A DNA stretch of 64,000 bases from Phenylobacterium sp. NIBR 498073 (GCF_027286305.1 NZ_CP114599.1:2666001-2730000); one strand, 5' to 3'; shown: positions 15,069 through 25,906, counted from the stretch's first letter. Notes: generated from the sequence alone by a model not told the origin. A program made the numbers and translations.

Positions 15069-17468
15069 TTAGTGGGTGATCATCGCCTCATCGGAGCCGT
15101 CATCGGCCGCAACCGATACCGCCGGTTGCTCGGCGGGGTTCCATTCGATCGGCGTCAGAGGCTGAATCAGCGCCCGGGCAAGGACTTCGTCGACATTGGA
15201 GACCGGGACGATCTCCAGCGCCGACTTCACATTATCCGGGATATCGGCCAAATCCTTCACGTTCTCCTGCGGGATCAGCACGGTCTTCACGCCGGAGCGC
15301 AGGGCCGCAAGCAGCTTCTCCTTCAGGCCGCCGATGGCCGTCACCCGGCCGCGCAGCGTGACCTCGCCGGTCATGGCGATGTCCTTGCGGATCGGGATAC
15401 CGGTCAGCACCGAGACGATGGCCGTGGCCATGGCCGCGCCGGCGGACGGGCCGTCCTTGGGCGTGGCGCCGTCCGGCACGTGGATGTGCACGTCGGTCTT
15501 CTCGAAGACCGGCGGCTCGATGCCGAAGTGCGTCGCGCGGCTGCGGACATAGCTGGCCGCCGCCTGGATCGACTCCTTCATCACGTCCTTCAGGTTGCCC
15601 GTGATGGACATCCGGCCCTTGCCCGGCATCTTGACCGCTTCGATGGTCAGGATGTCGCCGCCAAACTCGGTATAGGCCAGACCGGTGATGATCCCGACTT
15701 GGTCTTCCTCGTCCGTCTCGCCGTAGCGGTACTTTTGAACGCCCGCGTACTTGGCCAGCCGTTCGTCGTCGACCGTGATCGAGGTGACGTTCTCACGGCC
15801 CAGGTCACGCACGGTCTTACGCGCCAGGTTGCCCAGTTCCCGCTCCAGCGAGCGGACGCCGGCTTCCCGGGTGTAGTAGCGGATCAGGTCGCGGATGGTC
15901 GTGTCCGGAACGATGAACTCTTCCGGCTTCAGGCCATGGTCCTTGGTCTGCTTGGGCAGGATGTGGCGCTTGGCGATCTCGACCTTCTCATCCTCGGTGT
16001 AGCCGGGGATGCGGATGATCTCCATGCGGTCCAGCAGCGGCTGGGGCATGTTGAGGCTGTTGGCCGTGGTGACGAACATCACCGGCGACAGGTCGTAGTC
16101 GACTTCCAGATAGTGGTCGCCGAACGTCGAGTTCTGCGCCGGGTCCAGCACCTCAAGCAACGCCGAGGCCGGGTCGCCCCGATAGTCGCTGCCCATCTTG
16201 TCGATCTCGTCCAGCAGGAAGAAGGCGTTGGTGGACTTCGCCTTCTTCATCGACTGGATGATCTTGCCGGGCATCGAGCCGATATAGGTCCGGCGGTGGC
16301 CCCGGATCTCGGCCTCGTCGCGCACGCCCCCCAGGGAGACGCGCACGAATTCACGGCCGGTCGCCTCGGCGATCGACTTGCCCAGCGAGGTCTTGCCGAC
16401 GCCGGGAGGACCGACCAGGCAGAGGATCGGGCCCTTCAGCGAGCCGACCCGCGCCTGCACGGCGAGGTACTCCAGGATCCGCTCCTTGACCTTTTCCAGG
16501 CCGAAGTGGTCGCGGTTCAGGATCTCCTCGGCCTTCACCAGGTCGATGGTCTTGGTCTTGGTCTTGCCCCACGGGATCGAGAGCAGCCAGTCGAGGTAGT
16601 TCCGCACGACGGTGGATTCCGCCGACATCGGGCTCATGTTGCGCAGCTTCTTCAGCTCGCCCTCGGCCTTGGTGCGGGCCTCCTTGGACAGCTTGGTCTT
16701 CTTGATGCGCTTTTCGAGCTCGATCAGTTCGTCGCGCTGATCGTCCTGCTCGCCCAGCTCGCGCTGGATCGCCTTCATCTGCTCGTTGAGATAGTACTCG
16801 CGCTGGGTCTTCTCCATCTGCCGCTTCACGCGGTTCCGGATCTTCTTCTCGGTCTGCATGACCGAGATCTCGCCCTCCATCAGGGCGTAGACCTTTTCCA
16901 GGCGCTTCACGACGTTGAAGATCTCAAGCAGGCTCTGCTTCTCGGCGATCTTCACCGACAGATGGCTGGCGATGCGATCGGCCAGTTCGCCGGGCGCGTC
17001 GACCTGCGGCATGGACGCCAGGGCCTCCGGCGGCACCTTCTTGTTCAGTTTGACGTAGTTCTCGAACTGCTCGACGACCGCGCGCGACAGCGCCTCGGCC
17101 TCGGGCGAAGCCGCGCCGTCCTCGGAAATGAAGGCGATCTCGGCCTCGTAGTACTCGTCCTGCGCGGTGAAACGGGAAATGCCGGCGCGCGCCTTGCCTT
17201 CGACCAGCACCTTCACGGTGCCGTCCGGAAGCTTCAGCAGCTGCAGAACCGTCGCCACGACCCCGACGTCATAGATGGCCTCGGGCGACGGATCGTCGTC
17301 GTCCTTGTCCTTCTGGGTCGCGAGGAGGATCTGCTTGCCTTCGCCCCGCATCGCCTCTTCGAGCGCGCGTACGGATTTCTCCCGGCCCACGAAGAGCGGC
17401 ACCGGTTGATGCGGGAACACTACGATGTCCCGCAGCGGTAGAATGGGAAGGGTCTTAATCTCGGACAT
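15069..17468 (-). CDS. lon: ATP-dependent protease La (Lon)
   Basis: A 799-residue cytoplasmic AAA+ serine protease that degrades misfolded and regulatory proteins; in Caulobacter it destroys CcrM, DnaA and SciP. The N-terminal substrate domain begins [20 protein letters not shown]. The Walker [21 protein letters not shown] is near residue 355 and Walker [19 protein letters not shown] follows. The protease domain has the catalytic Ser in [17 protein letters not shown] near residue 680 and the catalytic Lys in [19 protein letters not shown]. The length is normal. It lies between clpX and hup, as in many proteobacteria. A sigma32-like promoter candidate lies 130 bp upstream and a strong terminator downstream. 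Confidence 0.98.
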   Translation of the reverse strand: MSEIKTLPILPLRDIVVFPHQPVPLFVGREKSVRALEEAMRGEGKQILLATQKDKDDDDPSPEAIYDVGVVATVLQLLKLPDGTVKVLVEGKARAGISRFTAQDEYYEAEIAFISEDGAASPEAEALSRAVVEQFENYVKLNKKVPPEALASMPQVDAPGELADRIASHLSVKIAEKQSLLEIFNVVKRLEKVYALMEGEISVMQTEKKIRNRVKRQMEKTQREYYLNEQMKAIQRELGEQDDQRDELIELEKRIKKTKLSKEARTKAEGELKKLRNMSPMSAESTVVRNYLDWLLSIPWGKTKTKTIDLVKAEEILNRDHFGLEKVKERILEYLAVQARVGSLKGPILCLVGPPGVGKTSLGKSIAEATGREFVRVSLGGVRDEAEIRGHRRTYIGSMPGKIIQSMKKAKSTNAFFLLDEIDKMGSDYRGDPASALLEVLDPAQNSTFGDHYLEVDYDLSPVMFVTTANSLNMPQPLLDRMEIIRIPGYTEDEKVEIAKRHILPKQTKDHGLKPEEFIVPDTTIRDLIRYYTREAGVRSLERELGNLARKTVRDLGRENVTSITVDDERLAKYAGVQKYRYGETDEEDQVGIITGLAYTEFGGDILTIEAVKMPGKGRMSITGNLKDVMKESIQAAASYVRSRATHFGIEPPVFEKTDVHIHVPDGATPKDGPSAGAAMATAIVSVLTGIPIRKDIAMTGEVTLRGRVTAIGGLKEKLLAALRSGVKTVLIPQENVKDLADIPDNVKSALEIVPVSNVDEVLARALIQPLTPIEWNPAEQPAVSVAADDGSDEAMITH

Positions 17469-17594
17469 GATGCGTTCTTAACTCCTGCCGGCCTGTTGGA
17501 GGATCAGGCTCGGCCCCCGGACCGCGGTCACTTCAGACGATGCGTCTGAGTCGGACGGCCCGTCCGCCTTCGAAGGCGGCTTATCGGTTCATTT

Positions 17595-17622
17595 ATGTGG
17601 ACGCTTGCGACCGTCATTCAAG
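17595..17622 (-). promoter_or_regulatory. Candidate heat-shock (sigma32-type) promoter of lon
   Basis: On the minus strand CTTGAA (17617-17622) is followed 16 bp later by CCACAT (17595-17600), close to the RpoH consensus CTTGAA...CCCCAT. It lies 127 bp before the lon ATG. Lon is commonly heat-inducible in this group. Confidence 0.4.
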
Positions 17623-17673
17623 CGCAGCCGCAAATATGCCCTCGATCCATCTAGGGATGATGCGGCTTGATAC

Positions 17674-19122
17674 TCAAGCGCCGCCGGAGCGGGCGGCGGC
17701 CTCCGCCGCGCTTTTCAGCATTTCATCCAGAGCTTTCCGGTCGAAGTACCGCCCCTTCAGCACGACGCCGTCGATCGCGCGTGTGGCGGCGATGTCGGCG
17801 AGCGGGTTGCGCTCGAGGATCAGGATGTCGGCGGCCTTGCCCGCGGCGATCGCCCCATAGCGGTCGGCATGGCCAAGGAAGCGCGGTCCGTTGACCACCG
17901 AGGCCTGCAGCGCATGCAGCGGCGACAGCCCGGCGTCGACATAGATCTTGAGTTCGTCGTGCAGGCCGATGCCCGGATAGTTGAACGAGTTGAGGAACCC
18001 GGCGTCGGTCCCCGCCAGGATCGACACCCCGGCGGCCTGCAGCATCGGCACGAGCGAAGCGTTCTTCTCGTAGATGGCGTGCCGCCGCGCGATCGCCGCC
18101 GCATCGTCCTTCGCCGCCCGCTCCACACGCCAGGCATAGGTCGCCTGGAGGCCCTTGCCGATATAGGCCAGGTAGGCGTCGCCCTTGTGATCGTCCTGGT
18201 CGAGATAGGCGGTCGCCTTGCTGCCGTTCAGCGTCGGCGAGACATAGGTTCCCCGCGCCGCCAGCCGGCGGAAGCCGGCCATGGCGGTGGCCTCATCGAA
18301 GCTCGCCAGCGTCCGGTTGGTGGCCTCAGCGCCGGAAATCTTGCCGCTCGCGACGTCAGCGGCGATCTGCGCCTCCTGCGGCGAGCCCATCCGCAGCGCA
18401 TAGCCCATATGCTCGATCGAGCTAAGCCCGGCCTCGCTGGCCATGTCGACCGTGATCGCGGCCGGAATGTGCGCCGAGGTGACCAAGCCGCGCCCCTTGG
18501 CCTGCCTGACCGTGTAGAGGAACAGCTGCGGCGTCAGCGTGTTCTCGGTGATCTTCACGAAGTCGACCTTCAGCCCCTGCAGCCTGTCCAGCGCAGCATC
18601 GGCCTCGGCCTCGGTTCCGACCTCGATCGTCCCCTTCCACATCGGCTTCACGCCCTCGATCTTCGGGCCGGAAGTGAAGATGGTCGGACCGAACAAGGCA
18701 CCGGACGCCACCTCCCCGCGCCAAGCCAGCACCTCCTCGGGCAGGTCGCCCGAGGCGTCGCGAACCGTGGTCACGCCGTGCGCCACATAGAGCGGCAGCA
18801 GGGCTTTATTCTCACCGATCAGCTCGCGGCCGCCGCCGAAGTGGACATGGTTGTCCCACAGCCCCGGCATGACGAAGCGCCCCTTGGCCTCGATGGTCCG
18901 GCTGGCGGTGAAGTCAGCCTTGGCCTTGGCGGTCGGTTCGACCGCGATGATGGTGTCGCCGCGGACCGCGACGGCCGCCCCATTGGAGAGTTCACCCGTC
19001 GCGACGTCGATGACGGTCGCATCGACGATCAGCAGATCGACCCGCTCGGCGCCATAGGCCGCGACAGAGCCGCCCATGAGCAGGACGAGGGCGAGAGGAG
19101 CTGCAAGGGCGAGGGTCCGCAT
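17674..19122 (-). CDS. Secreted metal-dependent amidohydrolase (imidazolonepropionase-like)
   Basis: A 482-residue TIM-barrel hydrolase of the amidohydrolase superfamily, exported to the periplasm by a Sec signal peptide (residues 1-24). The binuclear metal site is visible: LWDNHVHFGG (two His), KVDFVKITEN (the Lys that is carbamylated in relatives), TSAHIPAAI (His), SIEHMGYA (His) and LAGTDAGF (Asp). The C-terminal GKAADILILERNPLADI is the usual cap of the composite beta-sandwich. Members act on cyclic amides or peptides, but this subgroup has no assigned substrate. It stands alone between lon and the DUF3011 gene, on the same strand as both. Confidence 0.85.
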   Translation of the reverse strand: MRTLALAAPLALVLLMGGSVAAYGAERVDLLIVDATVIDVATGELSNGAAVAVRGDTIIAVEPTAKAKADFTASRTIEAKGRFVMPGLWDNHVHFGGGRELIGENKALLPLYVAHGVTTVRDASGDLPEEVLAWRGEVASGALFGPTIFTSGPKIEGVKPMWKGTIEVGTEAEADAALDRLQGLKVDFVKITENTLTPQLFLYTVRQAKGRGLVTSAHIPAAITVDMASEAGLSSIEHMGYALRMGSPQEAQIAADVASGKISGAEATNRTLASFDEATAMAGFRRLAARGTYVSPTLNGSKATAYLDQDDHKGDAYLAYIGKGLQATYAWRVERAAKDDAAAIARRHAIYEKNASLVPMLQAAGVSILAGTDAGFLNSFNYPGIGLHDELKIYVDAGLSPLHALQASVVNGPRFLGHADRYGAIAAGKAADILILERNPLADIAATRAIDGVVLKGRYFDRKALDEMLKSAAEAAARSGGA

Positions 19123-19206
19123 GTAGGCCTTCCGGAAAACTGAAGGCGTCGTTTAGCCGCTCAGGACCGCGGCGTCCCTGACATATCGTCGCGCGGCCGC
19201 CGCGCC

Positions 19207-19821
19207 TCAGTTCAGCTCCACGCGGGCGTAGCGGCCGTCGTAGTCGCAGTCGAAGCTGTAGGTCACTGACCGCGGCCCGACGTCGACAGTGACATCTCCC
19301 TCGACCGAAGGGCTCTCTCCCTGCCGCCTGGTCTTGGTGATCCGGTCGATCCGGGCGCGGACGCCATAGCGCGAGGCCTGGTTCATCGCTTCGCTCGAAC
19401 AACTGTCGACCGCCTGGCGCGCCTCCGGCGACGATCCGCCGCCGTCCTTGTCCTTCGAGCCGGCCGCCAGCGCGCCCAGCAGAAGGCCGCCCAGCAAGAG
19501 GCCACCGACGACCGCAGCGGTGTTGTCCTTGTCCTTCTTGCCATCGTCGCCGTAGCGATCTTCGACCCGGAAACGGCCACGGCAACCGCGATCCACCCAG
19601 ATCCCGCGTCCGTCCCAGCCCCAGCTCCGGTTCTCGATGCAGGCGCCGTTGCTGTTGCTGTACTGGTAGTCGAGCCAGACCCGGCCGCCGGAACTGACCG
19701 GGCAGTAGTTCCGGGCGTATCCCGACGACGAACAGTCAACGTAAGAGTCCGCGTAGGCGGGCGTGACCGGCGCGGTCCAAAGACCGAACACCGACGCGGC
19801 AATCATCAAGCCCACACGCAT
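19207..19821 (-). CDS. DUF3011-like exported protein
   Basis: A 204-residue protein of unknown function. The signal peptide is at residues 1-25 (ending TPAYA). Residues 26-85 carry the Cys-rich DUF3011-type module: YVDCSSSGYARNYCPV, GRVWLDYQYSNSNGACIENR, then SWGWDGRGIWVDRGCRGRF. A charged linker and a short Gly/Leu-rich hydrophobic segment (AAVVGGLLLGGLLLGALAAG) follow, so the protein may be held in the inner membrane or have a glycine-zipper. The C-terminus is a small beta-rich domain with one Cys. The ATG at 19821 follows CGGAG and gives a clean signal peptide; a GTG ten codons upstream is disfavoured. Confidence 0.7.
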   Translation of the reverse strand: MRVGLMIAASVFGLWTAPVTPAYADSYVDCSSSGYARNYCPVSSGGRVWLDYQYSNSNGACIENRSWGWDGRGIWVDRGCRGRFRVEDRYGDDGKKDKDNTAAVVGGLLLGGLLLGALAAGSKDKDGGGSSPEARQAVDSCSSEAMNQASRYGVRARIDRITKTRRQGESPSVEGDVTVDVGPRSVTYSFDCDYDGRYARVELN

Positions 19822-19888
19822 TCCAGAACTCCGACGCCTCTCAACCTTCACCCTAGCGCCAGCAGCCGCCCGTTGAGAATAGCGCTTG

Positions 19889-21319
19889 TCAGCGGCCGGC
19901 GGAGGTCTGAGGCCGCATGGCGAACGCTCCGACCAGACCGGCGGCGGCGGCGGCGCAGGCCGCCGCGATCATCGCCGCCTGGTACGCCTGGGTCATCGAC
20001 TCGCCGCCGGCCTCGCCCGGGGCCAGGACAAACCCCGCCAAGGCGACGGCCATCAGGCCGCCGATCCGCGCCGTGGCGTTGTTCACCCCGGACGCCGCGC
20101 CTTCGTAGGCGTTCGGGACCGCGCCCAGGACCGCATCGGTCAACGGCGCCACCGCCACCCCCATGCCCAGCGCCAGCACGGCCAATCCCGGAAACACCCC
20201 CGTCCAGTAGGCGCCGTCCCGCGCGCTCCAGGCCAGGCCTGCGAAGCCTGCGGCGGCCAACAGGGGACCGATCGTCAACATCGCCCTCACGCCGATGCGC
20301 CCCGACAGGACGCCGGAGATCGGCGACAGCACCGCCAGACTGATCGACAACGGCAGAAGCGCCGCCCCGGCCTCCGTCGCCGGATAGCCATGAACTCTGA
20401 TCAGCTGGAACGGCAGCAGGAACAGCGCCCCGCCGAACGCCGCGTAGAGCAGCAAGGTCAGCAAATTCGCCCCCGAGAAGGCCGGGCCTTGGAACAGCTC
20501 CAACGGGACCATCGGGCTGGTCGCCCTGCGCTCGATGTGAACGAAGGCCGCCAGCATGAATGCCCCCGCCGCGCCAAGGCCCCAGACCACCGGCGAGGCC
20601 CCCGCCGTCGAGGCCTGGGTCAAGCTCCAGGTCAGGGCGCTGAGCCCCAGGGTGGCGCAGGCTGCGCCGCGCCAATCCACCGGTCCGGCCGCCGGCTCAC
20701 GGCTTTCGCGGGCCCCGGCCAGGATGAACCCGACCGCCAAGACGGCCAGAGGGAGGTTGATCAGGAACACCGCCCGCCACGAGACCACGTCCGTGAGCCA
20801 GCCCCCGAGCACCGGGCCGATGGCGCTCATCAGGCCGCTGGCGCCGGCCCACACGCCGACCGCCCGTCCCCTCGCCTCCTCGTCGAACGACGCGCCCAGC
20901 AACGCCAGGCTGGCCGGGACCAGCAGCGCCGCCCCCACGCCCTGCAGCGCCCGCGCCATGATCAGCAATGTCAGGTCCGGGGCCGCGCCGCACAGCGCCG
21001 AGGCCGCCGAGAACAGCACCACCCCGACGACGAACACCCGGCGACGGCCATAGCGGTCGGCCGCCGCTCCACCCGCCAGCACCAACGCGCCCAGCATCAG
21101 CGCATAGGCGTTCATGATCCACTGGGCGCCGGCCGCGTCGCCGCCCAGCTGGCGCTGGATCACCGGCAGGGTCAGGTTCACCGCCGACCCGTCGATAAAC
21201 GCCAGGCTCGAGCCCAACACAGTCCCGGCAAGCACCAGCCGACCGCTGGCCGGTTTGGCGGCAGGCTCGGTCGCGGCGACGACGCCGCGGTCGCAGGGCG
21301 TCGCACCGATCTGGCTCAT
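19889..21319 (-). CDS. MFS transporter, DHA2 family (14-TM drug exporter type)
   Basis: A 476-residue inner-membrane proton-driven exporter. DHA2 features include SLAFIDGSAVNLTLPVIQRQ in helix 1, the motif A GGAAADRYGRRRVFVVGVVL, MARALQGVGAALLVPASLAL in helix 4 and the motif C SGLMSAIGPVLGGWLTD. Hydrophobic segments number about 14, as expected for EmrB/QacA-type pumps. The substrate is unknown, and no membrane-fusion partner or regulator adjoins it. The ATG at 21319 follows GGGAG; a TTG four codons upstream is unlikely. A terminator hairpin separates it from clpX. Confidence 0.9.
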   Translation of the reverse strand: MSQIGATPCDRGVVAATEPAAKPASGRLVLAGTVLGSSLAFIDGSAVNLTLPVIQRQLGGDAAGAQWIMNAYALMLGALVLAGGAAADRYGRRRVFVVGVVLFSAASALCGAAPDLTLLIMARALQGVGAALLVPASLALLGASFDEEARGRAVGVWAGASGLMSAIGPVLGGWLTDVVSWRAVFLINLPLAVLAVGFILAGARESREPAAGPVDWRGAACATLGLSALTWSLTQASTAGASPVVWGLGAAGAFMLAAFVHIERRATSPMVPLELFQGPAFSGANLLTLLLYAAFGGALFLLPFQLIRVHGYPATEAGAALLPLSISLAVLSPISGVLSGRIGVRAMLTIGPLLAAAGFAGLAWSARDGAYWTGVFPGLAVLALGMGVAVAPLTDAVLGAVPNAYEGAASGVNNATARIGGLMAVALAGFVLAPGEAGGESMTQAYQAAMIAAACAAAAAGLVGAFAMRPQTSAGR

Positions 21320-21334
21320 CGCAGCTCCCAAACG

Positions 21335-21367
21335 AAAAGGGCCCCGCGGCGCTGGTCCGCGGGGCCC
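21335..21367 (-). terminator. Terminator of clpX
   Basis: A perfect 11-bp stem GGGCCCCGCGG/CCGCGGGGCCC with a 7-nt loop, followed on the minus strand by TTTTCGTTT, 25 bp after the clpX stop. Confidence 0.8.
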
Positions 21368-21391
21368 ATGATCATTGGTCGCTCAACCGCC

Positions 21392-22654
<1,263 letters not shown>

Positions 22655-22994
22655 GCTCTTTTCTCACTCTCTCGACGTCGCTGACCGTAGTCTTCGCCAT
22701 CGTTCGGCCCAGGGGCGTCCCTGACGCCATCAGTGCAGGATACGTGCCCGGGGTTGTCTAATCCTTGACATTCCCCGATCCGAGCCTCGATCACAAGCCT
22801 CTGACATGCTTCAGTGACATTTGGCGGCGGGGCGCCCGATGGCGGGCATGTCCGAATCCCTAGATGGGATTGTGTTCAAACGGCGCAAGTGAGACGCCCT
22901 AGCGCGGAAGCCGCCCCTCCCACAACGGCCGGCACGACGCCAGACGCGAGGACTTGAGTTGACACGCCTCAGAACGCGGCGTGTTGGGGGACTT
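22655..22994. other. Divergent intergenic region between clpX and the HAD gene
   Basis: About 340 bp that must hold the clpX promoter (minus strand) and the promoter of the HAD-XRE cassette (plus strand). On the plus strand TTGACA occurs at about 22768, but no matching -10 stands out. I see no RNA gene and no convincing terminator here. Confidence 0.4.
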
Positions 22995-23660
22995 ATGGCT
23001 AAACGACAACTGCGCCGCATCGGCGGCTCGCAGGTGGAATCCTTGGACGAGCAGATTGAAGACGCGGGCGTTGTGGCCTTCGACTTCGACGGCACCTTGA
23101 CCACCCACGACAGTTACACCGCTTTCCTGAAGTGGCGCGCCGGCCCGACGCGCTACAATCTTGGCCTGGCCAAGCTGGCGCCGGCGGCGATCTCGTATCT
23201 CGCGCACCGCAATCGCGGACGCATCAAGGCCGCCGCCACGCGCGAGTTCCTGGCCGGCGTCTCGCGCGAACGGCTGGAGGCGGACGCCCGCGCCTTCGCC
23301 GAACTGATGGCCCCGCGGATGCTGCGCCCCGACGCCCTGCGCACCTGGCGGCGCTGGGCCCAGCGGCGCGCCAAGCTGGTCATCGTCACCGCATCGCCGG
23401 AAATCATCGTCGCGCCCTTCGCCCGCGGCCTGGGCGCCGACCTCCTGATCGGCACCGAACTCAAGTTCGACGCCCGCGATCGGGTCACTGGCGCATTCGA
23501 CGGCCCCAACTGCCGGGGGCCGGAAAAGGTGCGGCGGCTGCAGGAAATGTTCGGCCCCGATGTACGGTTGCGCGCAGCCTATGGCGATACAAGCGGAGAT
23601 CGTGAGATGCTCGCGATCGCCGACGAGCGCGGCTACCGGGTCTTCCAGGAGAAGCCCTGA
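22995..23660 (+). CDS. HAD-IB family hydrolase (SerB/PSPase-like phosphatase)
   Basis: A 221-residue haloacid-dehalogenase phosphatase. Motif I is VVAFDFDGTLTTHDSYTAFL with the nucleophilic Asp near residue 29. Motif II is VIVTASPEII (Ser/Thr) near residue 140. Motif III and IV are GPEKVRRL (Lys) and AYGDTSGDREML (Asp pair). Members of this subgroup hydrolyse phosphoserine-like or lipid phosphates; the substrate here is unknown. The ATG at 22995 follows GGGGGA; a TTG 12 codons upstream is less likely. The next gene on the strand starts 34 bp after the stop. Confidence 0.87.
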   Translation: MAKRQLRRIGGSQVESLDEQIEDAGVVAFDFDGTLTTHDSYTAFLKWRAGPTRYNLGLAKLAPAAISYLAHRNRGRIKAAATREFLAGVSRERLEADARAFAELMAPRMLRPDALRTWRRWAQRRAKLVIVTASPEIIVAPFARGLGADLLIGTELKFDARDRVTGAFDGPNCRGPEKVRRLQEMFGPDVRLRAAYGDTSGDREMLAIADERGYRVFQEKP

Positions 23661-23694
23661 GACGCCGACTAGCCGCCCGACCACAGGAGGATCC

Positions 23695-24012
23695 ATGACG
23701 ACCGTCGTCTCCGGCGCCCAGATCGCCGCCGGCCGCGCCCTGACCGGTGTCAGCCAGGCCAAGCTGGCCCAGCGCGCCGGCCTTGAGATGGCCGCGCTGC
23801 AAGCCCTGGAAAGCGCCGGCCACGCGCCATTGGACCTAACGCCGGCGATCGAGAAGCTGCTGCTGGCGCTGGACTCGTTCGGCGTGCTGCTGATCGATGA
23901 CGGCGACGGTTTTGGATCGGGCGTCCGACTGAAGTTCGGCCGCAAGCAGGCCCGGGCGATCGGCGCCTGGGAGGACGAAGGCGGGGTCGTCGGCGACGAC
24001 GACGTGCCATGA
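23695..24012 (+). CDS. XRE-family helix-turn-helix protein
   Basis: A 105-residue small DNA-binding protein. Residues 6-60 form a Cro/CI-type helix-turn-helix (QIAAGRALTGVSQAKLAQRA, then GLEMAALQALESAG). The rest (LLLALDSFGVLLIDDGDGFG and an acidic tail) is not a known domain. It has a perfect GGAGG ribosome site. Its stop overlaps the start of the next gene (ATGA), so it is translated together with the pyrophosphohydrolase-like gene and may regulate the cassette. Confidence 0.82.
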   Translation: MTTVVSGAQIAAGRALTGVSQAKLAQRAGLEMAALQALESAGHAPLDLTPAIEKLLLALDSFGVLLIDDGDGFGSGVRLKFGRKQARAIGAWEDEGGVVGDDDVP

Positions 24013-24401
24013 CCATGCGCTTCCGCGTCGAGAAGCTGATCCGTGATCGGCTACCCGAAATCATGCGCGGCCAAGGACTGGCGGTGTTCGACCGACGGCT
24101 CGACGACGCCGAATTCGTCGTCGCCCTTGGCGAGAAGCTGGTCGAGGAAGCCCATGAAGCCCGGCTGGCGAGCCCAAGCGAGATCGCCGGCGAACTCGCC
24201 GACGTCCTGGAGGTCGTCCATGCCCTGGCCCAGGTCCACGGCCTCAGCCTGCAGGACGTCGAGGCGGCCCGTCAGGCCAAGCGGGCCGAGCGCGGCGGCT
24301 TCGACGCGCGGGTCTACAATGCCGCGGTGGAGGCGGCGGACGGCCTGCCCGCGGCGGCGTACTATCTGGCCCGTCCGACCCAGTACCCTCGCGAGGACTG
24401 A
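24009..24401 (+). CDS. MazG/phosphoribosyl-ATP pyrophosphohydrolase-like protein
   Basis: A 130-residue alpha-helical protein of the all-alpha NTP pyrophosphohydrolase superfamily. The helix motif EKLVEEAHEARLASPSEIAG, followed by ELADVLEVVHALAQVHG, carries the ExxEE...ExxD pattern that binds magnesium. LIRDRLPEIM near the N-terminus is shared with HisE/MazG-like house-cleaning enzymes. It is not in a histidine operon and lacks HisE-specific context, so a nucleotide-sanitising or signalling role is more likely. It overlaps the XRE gene by 4 bp and is followed 4 bp later by a small unknown gene. Confidence 0.75.
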   Translation: MTMRFRVEKLIRDRLPEIMRGQGLAVFDRRLDDAEFVVALGEKLVEEAHEARLASPSEIAGELADVLEVVHALAQVHGLSLQDVEAARQAKRAERGGFDARVYNAAVEAADGLPAAAYYLARPTQYPRED

Positions 24402-24405
24402 CGCC

Positions 24406-24666
24406 GTGAAGCATGCCGGCCCATACGCGCTCGACCAACTGGAGCCCCTGCTGGCCCAGCTTCGAGGCTTCGGCGGCATGGTCGAGAAGAAGCGCGGCGT
24501 GTTCTATCGCAAGAGCCAGGCGTTCCTGCACTTCCACGAAGATCCGCAGGGGCTGTTCGCCGACCTGCGCGAGGCGACGGGCGCGGACTTCGAGCGGTTC
24601 GACGTCACCGCCGCAGCCGGGCGCGAGCGGCTGCTGGCCGCGGCGGCCTCCCGCCTCAGGGCCTAG
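24406..24666 (+). CDS. Small conserved-looking protein of unknown function
   Basis: An 86-residue soluble protein beginning with GTG (KHAGPYALDQLEPLLAQLRG). Its core MVEKKRGVFYRKSQAFLHFH, then EDPQGLFADLR, has the look of a small alpha/beta domain. I recognise no catalytic motif. The start is set by the reading frame and by a GAGGA element overlapping the previous stop. It is the third gene in a tight set with the XRE and pyrophosphohydrolase-like genes, and its last 11 bp overlap the convergent SDR-like gene. Confidence 0.65.
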   Translation: MKHAGPYALDQLEPLLAQLRGFGGMVEKKRGVFYRKSQAFLHFHEDPQGLFADLREATGADFERFDVTAAAGRERLLAAAASRLRA

Positions 24667-25177
24667 CCGACCAGGGCTCCACCTGGCCGATGACGCTCAG
24701 CGGCCGGTCGCTGCGCACAGCCTCCAGAACGCCGGCCGAGATCTCGTCGTTGGTCAGCCAGCGCGATCCGTCGCCGACCACCTGAAAGCCCAACACCACC
24801 TGCCGCAGACGGCAATCGACAAGGCCGTCGGCGACGGCCGCCGCGGACGCCAGTCGATGCGGATGGGCCGGGTCGGCCGTGGCGCTGCCCAGGACCTGGA
24901 ACATCCGCCCCCTCACCTGCTGCGCCAGCACCCGCGGGGCGGCGATCTTGAGCGTGTGGAACCAGGCCACCGCCAGATCGATCGGGCCGTGGCGCAGCAC
25001 GGCGGCCTCCAGGGCCGCCCGAAACCCCGCCTCGTCATGGTAGTCGCAATCGAAGCCGTCCGGATGCTGCGAAGCATGACGCGACAAAAGCGAAAGGCGC
25101 CCGCCGTCACCGGCGAGCGCCTCCACAAGTGCTGACAGCATGCCGGTCCCGCCCACGACGAGCACATGACCGGGCAC
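24656..25177 (-). CDS. Short Rossmann-fold (SDR-like) protein
   Basis: A 173-residue protein beginning HVLVVGGTGMLSALVEALAG, a nucleotide-binding Rossmann motif of atypical SDR or NmrA-like proteins. It is too short for a full SDR (about 250) and has no YxxxK active site, so it may bind NAD(P) without a redox role. Other visible segments are VAWFHTLKIAAPRVLAQQV and DGSRWLTNDEISAGVLEAV. The start is GTG, 10 bp after the clpP stop, so it probably shares the clpP transcript. The end overlaps the convergent small gene by 11 bp. Confidence 0.68.
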   Translation of the reverse strand: MPGHVLVVGGTGMLSALVEALAGDGGRLSLLSRHASQHPDGFDCDYHDEAGFRAALEAAVLRHGPIDLAVAWFHTLKIAAPRVLAQQVRGRMFQVLGSATADPAHPHRLASAAAVADGLVDCRLRQVVLGFQVVGDGSRWLTNDEISAGVLEAVRSDRPLSVIGQVEPWSARP

Positions 25178-25187
25178 GGCGACGCCC

Positions 25188-25802
25188 TTAGTCTTCGGCG
25201 CGGCGCTCGATCACATGGTCGACCAGACCCCACTCCTTGGCCTCTTCCGGGGTCATGAAGGTGTCGCGGTCGAGCTTTTCCTCGACCTCTTCGTACGAGC
25301 GGCCGGTGTGCTTGGCGTAGATCTCGTTCAGGCGGCGCTTGGTCTTGATGATGTCCTCGGCGTGGCGTTCGATGTCCGAGGCCTTGCCCGAGTAACCGCC
25401 CGACGGCTGGTGCACCATGATGCGGCTGTTGGGCAGCGCGATGCGGTTGCCCTTTTCGCCAGCCATCAGCAGGAACGAGCCCATCGACGCGGCCATGCCC
25501 ATGCACAGGGTCACGACCGGCGAGCGGATGTATTGCATGGTGTCGTAGATCGCGAGACCGGACGTCACCACCCCGCCGGGGGAGTTGATGTACATCTGGA
25601 TCTCTTTCTTGGGGTTCTCGGCCTCAAGATAGAGCAGCTGGGCGCAGATCAGCGCCGACATGCCGTCTTCCACCGGGCCGTTCAAAAAGATCACGCGCTC
25701 CTTCAGCAGGCGCGAGAAGATGTCGAAGGCGCGTTCGCCGCGGCTGGTCTGCTCCACCACCATGGGCACCAGGTTCAGCGCGGTGATCTGCGGGTCACGC
25801 AT
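25188..25802 (-). CDS. clpP: ATP-dependent Clp protease proteolytic subunit
   Basis: A 204-residue serine peptidase that forms the tetradecameric degradation chamber docked by ClpX or ClpA. Catalytic residues are visible: Ser in [16 protein letters not shown] near residue 100, His in [12 protein letters not shown] near 125 and Asp in KLDRDTFM near 175. The N-terminal [20 protein letters not shown] is the processed start in alphaproteobacterial ClpP. It lies between tig and the SDR-like gene, with clpX further downstream on the same strand. The tig terminator hairpin lies in the gap before it. Confidence 0.98.
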   Translation of the reverse strand: MRDPQITALNLVPMVVEQTSRGERAFDIFSRLLKERVIFLNGPVEDGMSALICAQLLYLEAENPKKEIQMYINSPGGVVTSGLAIYDTMQYIRSPVVTLCMGMAASMGSFLLMAGEKGNRIALPNSRIMVHQPSGGYSGKASDIERHAEDIIKTKRRLNEIYAKHTGRSYEEVEEKLDRDTFMTPEEAKEWGLVDHVIERRAED

Positions 25803-25906
25803 AAAGGGAAGCCTCTCTCATTGATCGACTCTGCGCGCAGAGCCGCGTTCCCCTCCGATATCGCGTGGCGGAGGGGCCAGCGCAAGGTGACCGATAGTCC
25901 TAAAGA

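Noticed and set aside
15072..17441. Very long open frame on the plus strand opposite lon (nearly 790 codons)
   Set aside because: It is the antisense shadow of a high-GC gene; its translation is rich in His, Arg, Asp and Leu without domains, while lon on the other strand is unambiguous.
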